Below are positions 1 to 13,210 of a DNA stretch of 64,000 bases, in pieces. Source of the DNA: Apiospora phragmitis (Eukaryota > Ascomycota > Sordariomycetes > Amphisphaeriales > Apiosporaceae); assembly GCA_038363925.1 (NCBI GenBank), contig JAQQWL010000016.1, positions 930,001 through 994,000 of the forward strand, given 5' to 3'. Within the stretch, counting starts at the first letter, position 1. The number at the start of each line of letters is the position of its first letter. The position numbers and the translations under genes are program-made. The notes beneath the pieces were generated by a model. The model searched no databases. It had not been told where the DNA came from and saw nothing but the letters and a program-made list of their open reading frames with translations.

Positions 1-152
1 TATCCTCAACCGCAACTTTCACTTTGGGAACATACTGTCCCGCTTCCCATTACCACTCTCGCCGTACAACAGTCATTAACCCACTTCGTACACAGACGTA
101 CCTGCTAGACCGTCTTCACACCTCCTGAGACTCAAGCCAGTAACTAGACACG

Positions 153-1536
153 ATGGCACCTACAAACAAGACCAACTTCAAGTCCTACGACTCGGCTATC
201 CGTCTTCTTGCGGCTGTGGTTGCTACAGGCAAGCCCAAATTGGACTTTAAGGGTAAGTGTTGATTTTTATTCCTTTTCTTCCGGCATGCCCACACGTACA
301 TGAACTCAAGTTTCGCGCGAGGAGTTTCTGCCACAAACCCCGTATCCCGTACTAAGTTACCTAGCAATCGCACTTCACATGGGAGAGGATTTCACCGGCC
401 CCTCAGTGGACCATCGTCTTCGGCCCATCAAGCGGCTGGCAAAGATGCAGGAACGCTATGTTGCCGAGAACAAGAACCCAGGTGATCTGCCTGTCGATGA
501 GAAAGGTAAGTCTGAATCGCAAGCGCGTTTTCTAACTTCAACCTAAAGGAATCTGGACGGAATTTTCAAGGCCACATTTGATGTCGATGGAGGGAAATTC
601 GAACTTCGACACCCACTTTCCTGAATGTTCAACAAGGGAAGGGGCCGGGTGCCAACCACATCTCAACTCGATGCCTCGATTCCTTGCACATTTCTTTTCC
701 TCAAATATGTTCCTTCTTCTTACACTGGAAAGACCGAGATCTAAGGCTAACCGTGACATGTAGAGATCCAGAAGCTCTTTGGAGAGTCTACGGCCGATGG
801 CATTGAGTGGCAGTTCCGATCAATCAAGAAGCTAGGCAAGGCCCAACAGGAGGCTGCGAAGAAGGGAGAGGACACCTCCAAGGTTACCATTGATGGCGTC
901 GGTACTCCCAAGACCAACCGCACCCTTGCTGGCACTCCTGGTGGCCGCAAGCGATTTGCGACTGCCGTCACGACGCCCACCACTACCGGCAAGCGTGCCC
1001 GCATCAAGAAGGTTGACGATGACCTGGATGACGACGTCGATGGTGAGGAGATCGTAGAGGCCAATACGCCCACTCACAAGAAGCCGAGATTCACGGACAG
1101 TGCCGCCGATCAGGTCGCTCCTTCTCCTGCCGCCAATGCCTCTCCATTCGTCAATGGACAGCAGCCTGTGTCCCTATTCGGCAATGGTCAGGCACAGGTC
1201 ACTGCCGGACCCGTCAGTTTCACAGCTGCTTCTCTTCCTGGGCCCACTTTGGCTAATGACGATGACCTGGTTGAGATCGACAGTTCCCAATTCTCACAGT
1301 CCTCGGCCAAGAGCAAGCTGGATGCGGCTACTCGACATAAGCATATGAAGCAGGAGCCTGCGGGTGCTGATGTGTCGAGCTCCTTCGCCGACATCCCGCA
1401 TTCTCAATCTTTGGAAAGCAGCCACCATGTTGCCACCAGCTTTTACAATCCCCACAGCTTCGGCCCGGTTCCTGCCCATGACAACTCGGTCTTCTCTAAC
1501 CAGAACCACGAGGATCTGTCAGAGGATGAGGTCTGA
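153..1536 (+). CDS. Myb/SANT-like fungal nuclear protein with disordered acidic tail
   Basis: Three exons (153-252, 365-505, 764-1536) with GT-AG introns in phase give 337 residues. The first 110 residues hold two related helical repeats of Myb/SANT type, one around FKAIALHMGEDFTGPSVDHR and one around IQKLFGESTADGIEWQFR, each ending in a basic stretch (RPIKRLAK, RSIKKLGK). A basic, AT-hook-like segment follows (TPGGRKRF, TGKRARIKK), then a long Ser/Asp/Glu-rich region predicted to be disordered, ending in DLSEDEV. The arrangement is common in uncharacterised fungal DNA-binding or chromatin proteins. I infer nuclear localisation and DNA binding but recognise no named orthologue. The start is the first ATG in frame and splicing is supported by frame continuity. 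Confidence 0.8.
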
Positions 1537-2400
1537 AGCCTTCGACACCATCGACATATTGTTGTCCTTTTAGGCAAATTCTGAGTTTGTACGAGTACGG
1601 GAGAGATCCCATGTGAGATGATTGGTCACTAAGGGGTGACGAAACATGGCGAAGAAAGACAAGGGCGAGGTGTCACACCTTGAGCCGTAGAGAAGCAGGG
1701 AGCCATGTGCCCCAAGATTCTCTTTATCCATAGAGGGCAGGCTCTCTTGACAGCAATGCGTTGCGATATTGAGTTTCGACACAATCTCCGGCTCAGACAG
1801 GGCGAGTAATGGGGCCGCTTGCAGAATTGGCAGCGTTGATTTGATGACACCCCAAGTTTGCGATTGAGTTCATATTTTGTTTTCGGTAGCATACATAATA
1901 AGTCAGTTCTGACCACCAACATCTCAGGCTTCGCACACAAGCTTCCAATTGCAGTACAATGAAAAAGCGGATAGGATTCTTGCTCAGGCACACCGGATCT
2001 TCCTGTATAATATCTTGTAGTAAGAAGTGTAATAACTGTAAAGACTCAGGGTCAATTAAGTCGCTGATTCCTCAATACTAAACTAAGAGGCACATATGGC
2101 AACTATTATAATAGACATCGTGGTTTGAAATAAATACCTATAGGCATGCCTCTCCCAAAACGAACATCATTTCAAGGGGTGAAATCAATGGTGTTCACCC
2201 TGGGGGACGATGTCGGGTTAATTTGAATTGAGCAATCAACTGGTGCCGGCCCGAGCCAAGCCGGCAGAAACCTTGCACCGATTTTCGCATCAACGACCAA
2301 TCACAAAACAACATCCAGAATTCTTGCCTAGGTGTGTTATACGGCATATATCAGATATCCCGTTTAACCCTCACGTGTTTTCGTATCAAGCCGGTTTGCT
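1537..2400. other. Intergenic region between two plus-strand genes
   Basis: It contains the 3' untranslated region of the Myb-like gene and the ELP2 promoter. Reading frames here on both strands are short and lack conserved content. AT-rich stretches lie near 2010-2150. No RNA gene or repeat was recognised. Confidence 0.5.
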
Positions 2401-4988
2401 ATGAATGAGGTCGAAGTGGGTATTGAGTACCTCTCCGTAGGTGCCAATCGGCACACGGCCGTGGCAGATTGGAATGAAGATGGCCTAGTAGCCTTTGGGG
2501 CTGACTCGAATATTGCCCTCTGGCAGCCCAATGTATGTGAGAGAATGCCAAGAACCATTTCAGGATATCCTCTGGCCTACTTTCAAAATAGATAGCTGAC
2601 AAATATCTACAGGATGCAGCAGTAAAGGGTGTGTCACATCTTTTGGCCGGCCACAGTGATACAGTCAAAGCCGTTAAATTTCTGCCCAAGTCAAGTTCGG
2701 ATTCTGAATCTTATTTGGTCAGTGGCGGCGATGACCAGACTCTGAAGATATGGAAATGGGGTGCTACAGGCTCCGCCACGTGTGTGCAATCGGTAAAGGG
2801 GCATGCTGGCGCCATCAACTGCATAGCCACCGTGCATGGCCGACAGGAGCCTACCGAGCCAACAGTGTTTGCGACTGGAGCCGCGGATGCTTCGATCAAA
2901 ATCTGGGCATTTGAAGGAGGCAAGGTCAAGTTGCTCCAAACTGTCAAGACGACCCCCAAGTTTTTCCCTCTGTGCGTTGCGCTGAGCCATCTCCACGAAG
3001 CCGGCGATGGCCTCGTTCTCGCTGCGGCGGGGACGAAAACCTTTGTCCAGATCTTCGTGGCCAGCTCATCAACCAACCCTACTTTTGAGGTCCAAACGAC
3101 GCTTTCCGGCCATGAAGGCTGGGTCCGATCTTTGGATTTTGCCTTCGAAAGCTCCGCTACATCGAAAGATCTGGTGCTCGCCTCTGCGAGCCAGGACAAG
3201 TATGTCCGGCTTTGGCGATTCCATCAAGGCCAGGAGCTGCCGCCTGCTACAGCTGGCGCCAATGACCCGACCATGGGTCTCTCCTTGCCAGGGACCCCGT
3301 CAAACAAGGCACACCGACTCAAAGCTGGTGATCTCGACTTTTCTATTACCTTTGAGGCTTTGCTGCTAGGCCACGACGATTGGATTTACAGTGCAAAGTG
3401 GTTCTCTGACCCTGTTAGTGGGAAGCTTCTACTATTATCTACATCGGCAGATAACACACTTGCCATGTGGGAGGCGGACCCTTCTTCGGGTATCTGGGTA
3501 ACCACTATTCGGCTTGGCGAGATCAGCAGAGAAAAGGGCGCGACTACCGCCACAGGAAGCACAGGCGGCTTCTGGACGGGACTATGGTCGCCAGACGGGA
3601 GCTCAGTCATCTGCCTAGGCCGAACAGGAAGCTGGAGGCGATGGTATCACAACAAAGAACGAGACCAGTGGATGCCCGAGATCGGAATTAGCGGGCATAC
3701 TAGATCTGTCACTGGCATTGCATGGTCCAAGAACGGGGACTACTTGTTATCTACCAGCTCAGACCAGACGACAAGGCTGCACGCACCGTGGAACGCAGGC
3801 GAGCGCAAGACGTGGCATGAGATGGCTAGGCCACAGATCCACGGCTATGACCTGAACTGCATCGACGCTATCGGCTCGTCCCAGTTCGTCTCTGGCGCGG
3901 ACGAGAAGCTGATGCGCGTCTTCAACGAGCCGAAAGCGGTCGCCAAGCTCCTGAATCGCCTTTGCGATATACGGGCTACCTCTCAAATCGATGACCTGCC
4001 CGACGCAGCCAACATGCCGGTACTGGGTCTCTCCAACAAAGCCATCGAAGCCGTAGACGACGACATGGAGATCGAGACTGCCAACCCCGACCAGGATCGC
4101 GTAGCCCTCGACCCGGGCTCCATGGTGCGGAAATCCGTGCTCGAGATAGACCACCCACCGCTGGAGGACAGCCTTTCCCGCCATACACTCTGGCCCGAGG
4201 TGGAGAAGCTCTACGGCCACGGGTACGAACTGTCCTGCCTAGCGGTGAGCCACGACGGCAAGCTCGTCGCCAGTGCCTGCAAAGCCAGCTCGCTGAACCA
4301 CGCCGTCATCCGCGTCTTCGAGACGGAGCGGTGGACCGAGGTGAGGCCACCCCTGGCTGCGCACACCTTGACGGTGACCCGACTCCGGTTCTCCCCCGAC
4401 GACAAGTATCTCTTGAGCGTGGGCCGGGACCGCCAGTGGGCCATCTTCGAGCGGGATGGCGAGGATCTCACGCAATACAAGACGCTCCAGACCAATCCCA
4501 AGGGCCATTCGAGAATGATTCTCGATGCGACCTGGGCACCCCTTACGGACGATGCGCTGGTGTTTGCGACGGCGGGCCGAGACAAGTCGATCAAGATCTG
4601 GAAGATGTCCGCAGACGCGGGCATTGCTTGCATAACCACCATTCCGGCAACGCACCCAGTGACAGCAGTGGACTTCTTGCCTCGACTGACGGAACAAGGC
4701 ACTCTCGTGCTTGCGGCTGGGTCAGAAATAGGCAAGGTGTCCATCCATATCATCAACACCACAGACCTCAGTGTGGTATCTAGCGCCCCGTTGTGCCCGG
4801 AGTAAGTTGCTTTCCTCCCTGAACTCCGCTCATAGTGATCGATGAGAACTGACATATCGCACAGGTTCTGTCTTGCCAAAGCCGTACTGCAACTGTCATG
4901 GAGACCACACGCAACCGAGAGAACATTGGCCATAGCTGGGGATGATGCTTCACTAAGGATTTATTCGTACTCGGGCCCCAGCATCTGA
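2401..4988 (+). CDS. ELP2: Elongator complex subunit 2 (WD-repeat protein)
   Basis: Exons 2401-2532, 2613-4801 and 4865-4988 join in phase to 814 residues, the usual size for Elp2. WD-40 repeats run along the whole length: for example a GH followed by KIWKW near residue 75, the repeat ending KYVRLWRF, the GHDDWIYSAKW repeat, and a C-terminal repeat ending KSIKIWKM. The start (EYLSVGANRHTAVADW, then IALWQP) matches the Elp2 N-terminal blade. Elp2 is the double-propeller scaffold of the six-subunit Elongator, which makes the cm5/mcm5 side chain on wobble uridine of tRNAs. URM1, which drives the s2 half of the same modification, lies about 23 kb away. No defect was seen in the reading frame. Confidence 0.93.
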
Positions 4989-5382
4989 GTTGAGTAGCTG
5001 GGCAAGAAATAAAATATGATATCCAAAACAGACAACCTCATGTCGCACGCCTTTTGATCTACTGGGCCTCCCATAATATCATTAGCGTTTTGCTTGCCCT
5101 AACTGCGTATGATGCGATCGTTCTAAGCTGTAACCCGGGGCTTGCCTGCCCAAAACACCAAAACCAAGACAAGATGTTGCCTCCAAACGCCACGTAAATG
5201 AAGACAGGCACTGGCTCCATGCTGCGTCGTTCTTTTTCGGGACGCGCCCGCTCTTCCGCATTAAGAATTATTGACCGTGTTGTTCCCATATAACCATATT
5301 CCCTCTCTTGTACCAGAGGGCCTTATTGTTTCTACTTGCAGGAGTAGTAGCGAAAGACTACCCCCATCTCCTCCTGCCTCAC
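4989..5382. other. Convergent 3' intergenic region
   Basis: This 394 bp stretch lies between the 3' ends of ELP2 (+) and the serine palmitoyltransferase small-subunit gene (-). It should hold both 3' untranslated regions. No further coding signal was seen. Confidence 0.5.
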
Positions 5383-5798
5383 TTATAGTTCCCTGACGAT
5401 GGAATCGAGGGTCTCGCCGGCACCGTCGGCCGAGGACGTCGAGGTCAGGGCCTCGACCGTCTTTTGCAGGGCGCCCTTGGCCAGGCTGCCCAGCACGCCG
5501 TCGACGCCGCTGTTGTCGTCGCCGTGGACGTAGAACCAGGCGCGGTTGTAGAGGAAGACCATGTGCTGCGGCAGGTAGAGGATCGTGGCAATGAAGGTCA
5601 GGCTGAAGAGGAGGAAGACGACAGACCCTGTGGATTGCCCCTGGTTAATAGTTGACATAAGGGAGAATGGATGGACCAATGGGACACTCACAGAAAACGA
5701 ATTTCTCCGATCGGAGTAAAGATATAGACGCCAAAGGTGACTTCGATCTGGTACTGCTTGAGCCGGAACCAGCGGGCGACCGATTGAGCCATCTCCAT
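5383..5798 (-). CDS. Serine palmitoyltransferase small subunit-like membrane protein (apparent 1-base frameshift)
   Basis: Exon 1 is 5692-5798 and exon 2 is 5383-5627; the intron starts GTGAGT and ends CACAG. The product, about 116 residues, begins RWFRLKQYQIEVTFGVYIFTP and continues in exon 2 with a hydrophobic segment and LYLPQHM. This aromatic motif, TP/EP turn, membrane helix and PQH order is that of the ssSPT (SPTSSA/B, DUF3317) family, which activates serine palmitoyltransferase, the first step of sphingolipid synthesis in the ER. As written, the exons sum to 352 nt, one base too many. Reading SEKFVF, the conserved continuation after TP, requires dropping one base inside the palindrome CTCCGATCGGAG at 5705-5716. 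This could be an assembly error or a true lesion. The gene was identified by motif, without alignment. Confidence 0.75.
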
Positions 5799-6775
5799 TT
5801 TGGATGTTGGTGTTGGGTGGAAGCTGGTGATATTCTTCTTCGCCTGAATTGGCTTGGTTGTTATTAAATAAGTAGAGAGGGAGAGTGATGCGCAACTCCT
5901 GTTCGGGATCTGCGGTGGCCGGAGCGTGAGTGGTATGTCGTATGTGTATCGCGTGTGGTGGTCGAATGGATGTTTTCAAGAATAAATTTGTTTGGTTCAG
6001 TAGGAATGGTGAGACTTGTTGGACTGAGATCTAATCTACTGCTGGCGAGTAGTTCAATTGTTGTTTCCTCACGTGTCTGTTATTGCGATTTCCCTTTCCC
6101 ACGAATTTCCGATCTAATAATATTCGGCCTACTCTTGCTGTCGGTCGGCTGTTGGGGGAAGGGGGATGAACCCACATGGGACCTCTTCATCTTCATGCCA
6201 CCTGCATTCACTGCGCCGACAGCTCCTTAGGGAATTATCTTAATTGGATATCCACTACAACACAGCGCGCTGCTTAGCTGCTTGGGCGGCTGCTAGGGGC
6301 CTGACAGAAGTGCCCGACCCTGCTGTCTGTGCTGCGCATGTCCTTCCCGCTACCTACGCTCTGGGAGACTCAGCGAATCAATCGGCGCAACGGCGCGTTT
6401 AGAGCTCCGATTTATATCGCTAGGCACCTGGGGGATTCTTATTCGTGGTCATGCATATGATGTGATGTTTTGTAGAATTATATTCAGCAACTCCCCACGA
6501 TTCCTATGATACCCGCGCTACTTCTCCTACAGGACTAACATCACGAGAAGAGAAGAGGAACAGCTGGAAAAAAAACCGAGCCGTTGTTGAATGACGCACT
6601 GTATCCATGTTCTAATATACGACTCTTGTCTTCATCAAACACGAACCCGGGCGTAGAATCGGCAATTGAGCAAGTCCGACAATCAGACGGCCGGTGTCTT
6701 TGTATACCGACGATGGAAGCAGCCAGATAACATCGTATCCCGAAACTATACGCCTCTCTTCCCCGACTCACCATC
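5799..6775. promoter_or_regulatory. Divergent promoter region (SPT small subunit / GGQ protein)
   Basis: This 977 bp region separates two divergently transcribed genes and must contain both promoters. Open frames here have no recognisable content. No repeat or RNA gene was seen. Confidence 0.45.
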
Positions 6776-7477
6776 ATGGCCACGTTTCGCGCGACCCGCC
6801 TGCTGGCACCCCCCTCATCGTCCTCCTTCCTCGAGCTCCTCAAGCCGGCGGCGGCGTCCTCTTCTACCACCCACCCCTCTCTTTCCAACATCTGCTGCCA
6901 CCGCCGCGCCCTCTCCACAACCCCCTCCCTGCAGAAGAAAACGCCGCAGTACCCGCCGAAGCCCCGACCGCCCCCGGAGACCGACCTCGACGAGTCCTTT
7001 CTGAAAGGCAGCGGTCCCGGCGGGCAGAAGATCAACAAGACCAACTCGGCCGTGCAGCTCAAGCACCTGCCCACGGGCATCGTGATCAAGTGCCAGGAGA
7101 CGCGGTCGCGGTCCCAGAACCGACTCATCGCACGCCAGCTGCTCGCCAACCGCCTCGACGACCTCACCAAGGGCGACCAGAGCCGGAGCGCCATTGTGGG
7201 CGAGGCCAAGCGGAAGAAGCGGTCCAGCAGCGCCAAGAAGAGCCGCAGGAAGTACCGCAAGCTGGACGGGGAAAGACTGGGGGAAGGAGCCAGCGTTCTT
7301 GAGGGCGAGGAAGAAGAATCAGGGGAGTATGACGAGATCGAAAGGCACTCGGAAGAGACTGGAGAAACAGCATCGGGAAACGATGAAACTGCCAGTTCTC
7401 ACATTGCCAAGGTAGAATATGAACACCCTGAGAGCACAAGGGTGCCCCGCGAAACAAACGAAACGGTGAAGACTTAG
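6776..7477 (+). CDS. Mitochondrial class I release factor-like protein with GGQ motif
   Basis: Intronless frame of 233 residues. The first 50 residues are Ser/Arg-rich with few acids (a mitochondrial presequence, ending near RRALSTTPSLQ). The RF-1 domain follows: SGPGGQKINKTNSAVQLKH holds the catalytic GGQ, then HLPTGIVIKCQETRSRSQNR. A lysine/arginine-rich helix (AKRKKRSSSAKKSRRKYRK) comes next, then an acidic tail. The family (human MTRFR/C12orf65, yeast Rso55) lacks stop-codon recognition domains and releases peptidyl-tRNA on stalled mitoribosomes; the basic tail binds the ribosome. Short length and absence of the PXT/SPF recognition domain separate it from true mtRF1. Confidence 0.88.
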   Translation: MATFRATRLLAPPSSSSFLELLKPAAASSSTTHPSLSNICCHRRALSTTPSLQKKTPQYPPKPRPPPETDLDESFLKGSGPGGQKINKTNSAVQLKHLPTGIVIKCQETRSRSQNRLIARQLLANRLDDLTKGDQSRSAIVGEAKRKKRSSSAKKSRRKYRKLDGERLGEGASVLEGEEEESGEYDEIERHSEETGETASGNDETASSHIAKVEYEHPESTRVPRETNETVKT

Positions 7478-7960
7478 TTACGAAACAAGGCGTTTCTATG
7501 GAGTACGGAACATTACATATCAATTAGAGCCAAAATGGACATGCCATAGGCATGCTCATAGTCACAAGAAGCAAGTGGAGGCTGATCATGAGGCGGTCTC
7601 AATGAAGGAACTAGATCGCCACATGCCGACATGTCAGAGCAGCAGAAGCAATTAACGAGAAAAAAACAAATATATGATCAACCTCAAGTATAATTGTCTA
7701 CCCCGTTGCGTGCACGAATAGCCTCCTTAAAACAAAAGACATTTGGTTTTGTTTTGTTTCCCGGAGCTGCCTACAGGCTAACCGTAATCTCTCGCCCATT
7801 ACTAGAACTTTTTGTAGATATGAGGTCTGTCTGCAGGAGCAACCCTTTCGCATCGGCCTGGGGACAGAATTCTCAAAGGTCACCATCCAATCCGCGCTAT
7901 CGTGAGCTCGTGAAAAGTAGGAAGGGGAAGTGGATGTATCGGAGCACACTGGACAAGCGC
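7478..7960. other. Convergent 3' intergenic region next to actin
   Basis: This 483 bp stretch lies between the stop codons of the GGQ protein (+) and actin (-) and should carry both 3' untranslated regions. Nothing else was recognised. Confidence 0.5.
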
Positions 7961-9597
<1,637 letters not shown>

Positions 9598-12191
9598 TGT
9601 GACGGATTACGTAGTGCGAAAGGTGTCAAGAAAAGTGAAAAGAAGTGAAAATGGAGATGCTGAAGCCCACGCGATTCCCGGACCGGTGGAAGCAGAGAGG
9701 TTGCTTTGTTGGAGGGAGTGAAGTTATTATTGCTCGAAGGCTGTTTGGGGAGGGAAATCAAACAAGGAGGATGGGAGGCTGGGAATGTTGATTGATGTGG
9801 TTGACTTTAAGTCTGGTAAAGTGGGAGGGGGGGAGAGAACGTCGGTCGGGCTCGTTCTGTCTCTTTTGCCTCCAAAGAAGGTGTTGCCCTGGGTCTGGTT
9901 GGCTAGTCCAGGTCAGTCTGCTTCTGCTCCTCTCCCTCATACACGCACTTCTGGCTCCTTTGTGTGCGTGCTTCCGCTGTTCTGATTGATGTGGGGACAG
10001 GCCGGGTAGAGGCTAGCAGGTTTATTAGGGGTAATCATTACAATTAGGTGCTGGAGCCTGTAGGTACCGTCCGACTTACCTACTTTTAGTGGTGTTCCCA
10101 CGGTCAACAGTAAAAGTAGTGGGAGCCTCCTTTTGCCTGGGGGGCTGGACCAGGTCAGAATTGCAGATTGGATGGGATTGATTTGATGAACTCGCAGCCT
10201 TTTGCTCCATAATCTGGAGCTCCCTCCTAAAAGGACTACAAGGAGTGACCAGATAGACCCCTTCCAATATCCATTCCATTGGTTGAGTACGTATTCCTGA
10301 TGATGACCGTCACGTAACAAACACTGCTACCTAACCCATCACCATTCTGCTGTAATAACAAGTCCCGGTATTCTACCTAAATGGGCTGATTGGTACCTGG
10401 CCAACTCAGAGGAAGCCAACTCAATTTGTGGTATCGTCACCGCCAGATAGCTCAAGGAGTAGGTAGGTGACAAATTCGGTACATACCTTACCTAGCTGTT
10501 CTATTGAAAGATCAGGGATCTGCACGCCGCTTTTGACCCGTAAGACACGCATACTCCTTACAGAGAGACCTGGCCACGGATGTGGCTGAACTGTGGTAAG
10601 GGGCCTATCAATAAATAGCCGAATACGTCGCTTTCTCCTATGCGATCACAAGCCGATCCGTCTGTGTTTCTTTCATCAAGCGCCTCCTATTTCGGTACTA
10701 CAAAAGGAGGTTCATCTTCGAATTGCGACTCTACCGCTCGACCCTGGGGACTGGAAGGTTGAACTGTGCCACCCCCGACATCCTTCCTCGGGCCGCGCAC
10801 GCGCTGAAGTCTTTCCCACTTGCCAACAAGGACGTACCCTACCTACGAAATGCCTACGCAATTCAACTTAGGCATCATCGAGAAACAATGCAGCTCGTTT
10901 CACTCGTCGTCTGCATTCGTCACCAGATTGCCTTTTTATTAGCCACCAGGCAGCCTTTATTGGGAATATGGGATGCCTATACGAAGCAGCATGCCTTCAG
11001 CAAAGTATTTGTCGACGATATGGGCGTTGACTCCAGGGTTGACGACCTAATCATCAGCTCTTTGTGTGGCTGAACCTGTATGATTACGTATGTCTCCTGC
11101 ATCAGTCTTGCTCCAGACTCCAGATTGCTATGCGTTGCGCCAAGCAGGCATCGCCAAATAAACGCATGCAGTTATGTATAGCCTCGATCACAGGATTCCC
11201 CAGCTCTCCGCCCTCAATAAAGCGTGTTTCAACTAGTTAACGTCAGATATGCGCTCTGCCATATTCATGCGAAAATGGCAACATGCAATGGAACTTTACT
11301 TTCTAGGGTGACAGTCTTGGCCCCTATGTTACGAACCCCCAAGGCCAAACTAGACAACGTCTACTGTCGCCGGCGGGGATGGACGCCGATTCTCTTGCTA
11401 CTCCAGTCCTTCTCGTGAAGTCCGCGGTTGTAAGCCAGAACCTTTGAGAGGAAGCAATGATGCCAGTCGCAGTATCGTCAAGTTGCTGCTGCTTGCTCCC
11501 ATTACATAAAGTATGTACAATCAATTGGTGACAGCTACTTAGGTAGTACAACATGTCGCACCTTCGGTTAAAGCGGCGACGAGGGGTGATGGTGGGGTAT
11601 TCTCTCCCCCTTCAAGATGAGCTCTATTCCCAGGTGCGGGCAGCTATCAAGAACCTCAAATTGAGAGGTATTCTGATTTTCGGCAAACTGCTTGATGATT
11701 CATGTTGCTCCAAGGAGCTTTGGATCACCGATTACCTGTCCAACTGTAGGTGTAGAGTCGGGATCGGCTTCACACCGCTCAGTTGCCAGCTGCAGCAGCA
11801 CGGCGATTTCTACTAAAGAACCGGATACGCTAGTCCCAAAGAGGCTTATCTTATCGAACAATTAAGAAAGTTCAAGAAGCTGCAGGAAGGGACCCTTGCT
11901 GAGCATGATGAAAAGATGCAAATAATGCCAATAGACCCTACTTGCTTGCCCGTCTAATAAAACATCTAAAACAGTAGCATCCTTTGCAGACAAATTCCGT
12001 ATCACAGCATCGCTTCGCTCTTGAAAGGTCAAACTATACAATAGACGGCCTATAGTGTCTGAATCGTCCAGCCAGAATCAAATAGCAGTAACGTTGAATC
12101 GCGGGGTCGTCAATCATCCCACTCTGCATCCCACCCGACATTCTACCCCAGATCAAGAATTACAAAGCAGCCACTTTCTAAAAGCGCAACC
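9598..12191. promoter_or_regulatory. Divergent upstream region of actin and FES1
   Basis: This 2.6 kb region separates the divergent actin (-) and FES1 (+) genes. The part next to actin (about 9600-9990) is CT-rich on the actin sense strand, consistent with a strong promoter and leader. Several short frames of 60-130 codons occur at 9.9-11.8 kb, none with recognisable content, so I did not call genes. Confidence 0.45.
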
Positions 12192-12935
12192 ATGGGCGAC
12201 AATCAGAAAAGCCTGAACGACCTCCTCAAATGGAGCATCCAAAACTCAACATCTTCCACCGCCACAGCCGCCACAGCCCAGCCCACCGGTGATGCCTCAA
12301 CACAAGAAGACCCTACTGGAGCTGTGGCTGCGGCCGCAGCCCGCGGTCTCAACCCAGAATCCCTCAAGGCGCTGTTCGGGGGCCCCTCAGACGCGGACCT
12401 GATGCTGGCCGCGGTGGCCCACATCCGTTCCACCGATCCCGAGGTGACGCTCGAGAGCAAGCTGACGGCCTTCGACAACCTGGAGCAGCTGATCGAGTCG
12501 CTCGACAACGCAAACTTGTTGTCCAAGCTGGGGCTCTGGACCCCGCTGTTCGAGCTCCTCGCCCACGACGAGTCCGAGATCCGCCTCATGGCCTGCTGGG
12601 TCGTCGGCACCGCCGTCCAGAACAACGAGCCCAGCCAGGAGCGCCTCGTGGCCCTCGGCGGCGTCGAGCGCCTCGCCGCCATGGCCCTAGGCGACCGCCT
12701 GACCGCGGAGGGCGCCCGGGACGAGTCCAAGGCCGAAAAGGAGGCTAACGATGTTCGGCGCAAGGCCGTCTATGCGCTGAGCTCCGCGTGTAGAAACTAT
12801 CAGCCCGGTATGGATGTGCTGACGTCGGAGCTCAGCAAGCGGGGAGAGGGTAAGGGCGATAAGATCGACGCTACGGATATGGAGGCTGTCAACGTCGTGA
12901 TTGATGCCCTGAGAGCACAGGCACAGAGTGCTTAA
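12192..12935 (+). CDS. FES1: Hsp70 nucleotide exchange factor FES1 (HspBP1 family)
   Basis: Single-exon frame of 247 residues. It opens with the family signature LNDLLKWSIQNS, then an Ala-rich linker, then an Armadillo-type helical domain containing KLTAFDNLEQLIESLDNAN, LGLWTPLFELL, IRLMACWVVGTAVQNN and RRKAVYALSSACRNYQPG. This matches fungal Fes1, the cytosolic exchange factor that opens the Hsp70 nucleotide-binding domain to speed ADP release and substrate hand-off. Length is typical or slightly long for Fes1. It is divergent from actin and convergent with the downstream ribosomal-protein gene. Confidence 0.93.
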   Translation: MGDNQKSLNDLLKWSIQNSTSSTATAATAQPTGDASTQEDPTGAVAAAAARGLNPESLKALFGGPSDADLMLAAVAHIRSTDPEVTLESKLTAFDNLEQLIESLDNANLLSKLGLWTPLFELLAHDESEIRLMACWVVGTAVQNNEPSQERLVALGGVERLAAMALGDRLTAEGARDESKAEKEANDVRRKAVYALSSACRNYQPGMDVLTSELSKRGEGKGDKIDATDMEAVNVVIDALRAQAQSA

Positions 12936-13210
12936 ACAGGGCGGCAGTTGAGCACAGCAAAGAGTGGTTCTCTTGTTATTATTTGCATCTGAGGCGTTGC
13001 GGATTTCGGTTCCTGATCCAATCATGGCAGGATATCTCAAAAGGTTTGGGGCTCATGAGATGGTTTTGCATGGGATTTAGAGCTAGATTATGAATAATGG
13101 GAACTGATGCCATAAAACCCCAGACCATGATTTGTTGTACAGGTGTATATTACAGTCTGCTAATACGTGAACATTATATGTACAGTCGGGCCAGCAGTCT
13201 GGATGCGGAC

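Noticed and set aside
12203..12763. Minus-strand frame of 186 codons
   Set aside because: Shadow of FES1, whose plus-strand frame has the full family signature.
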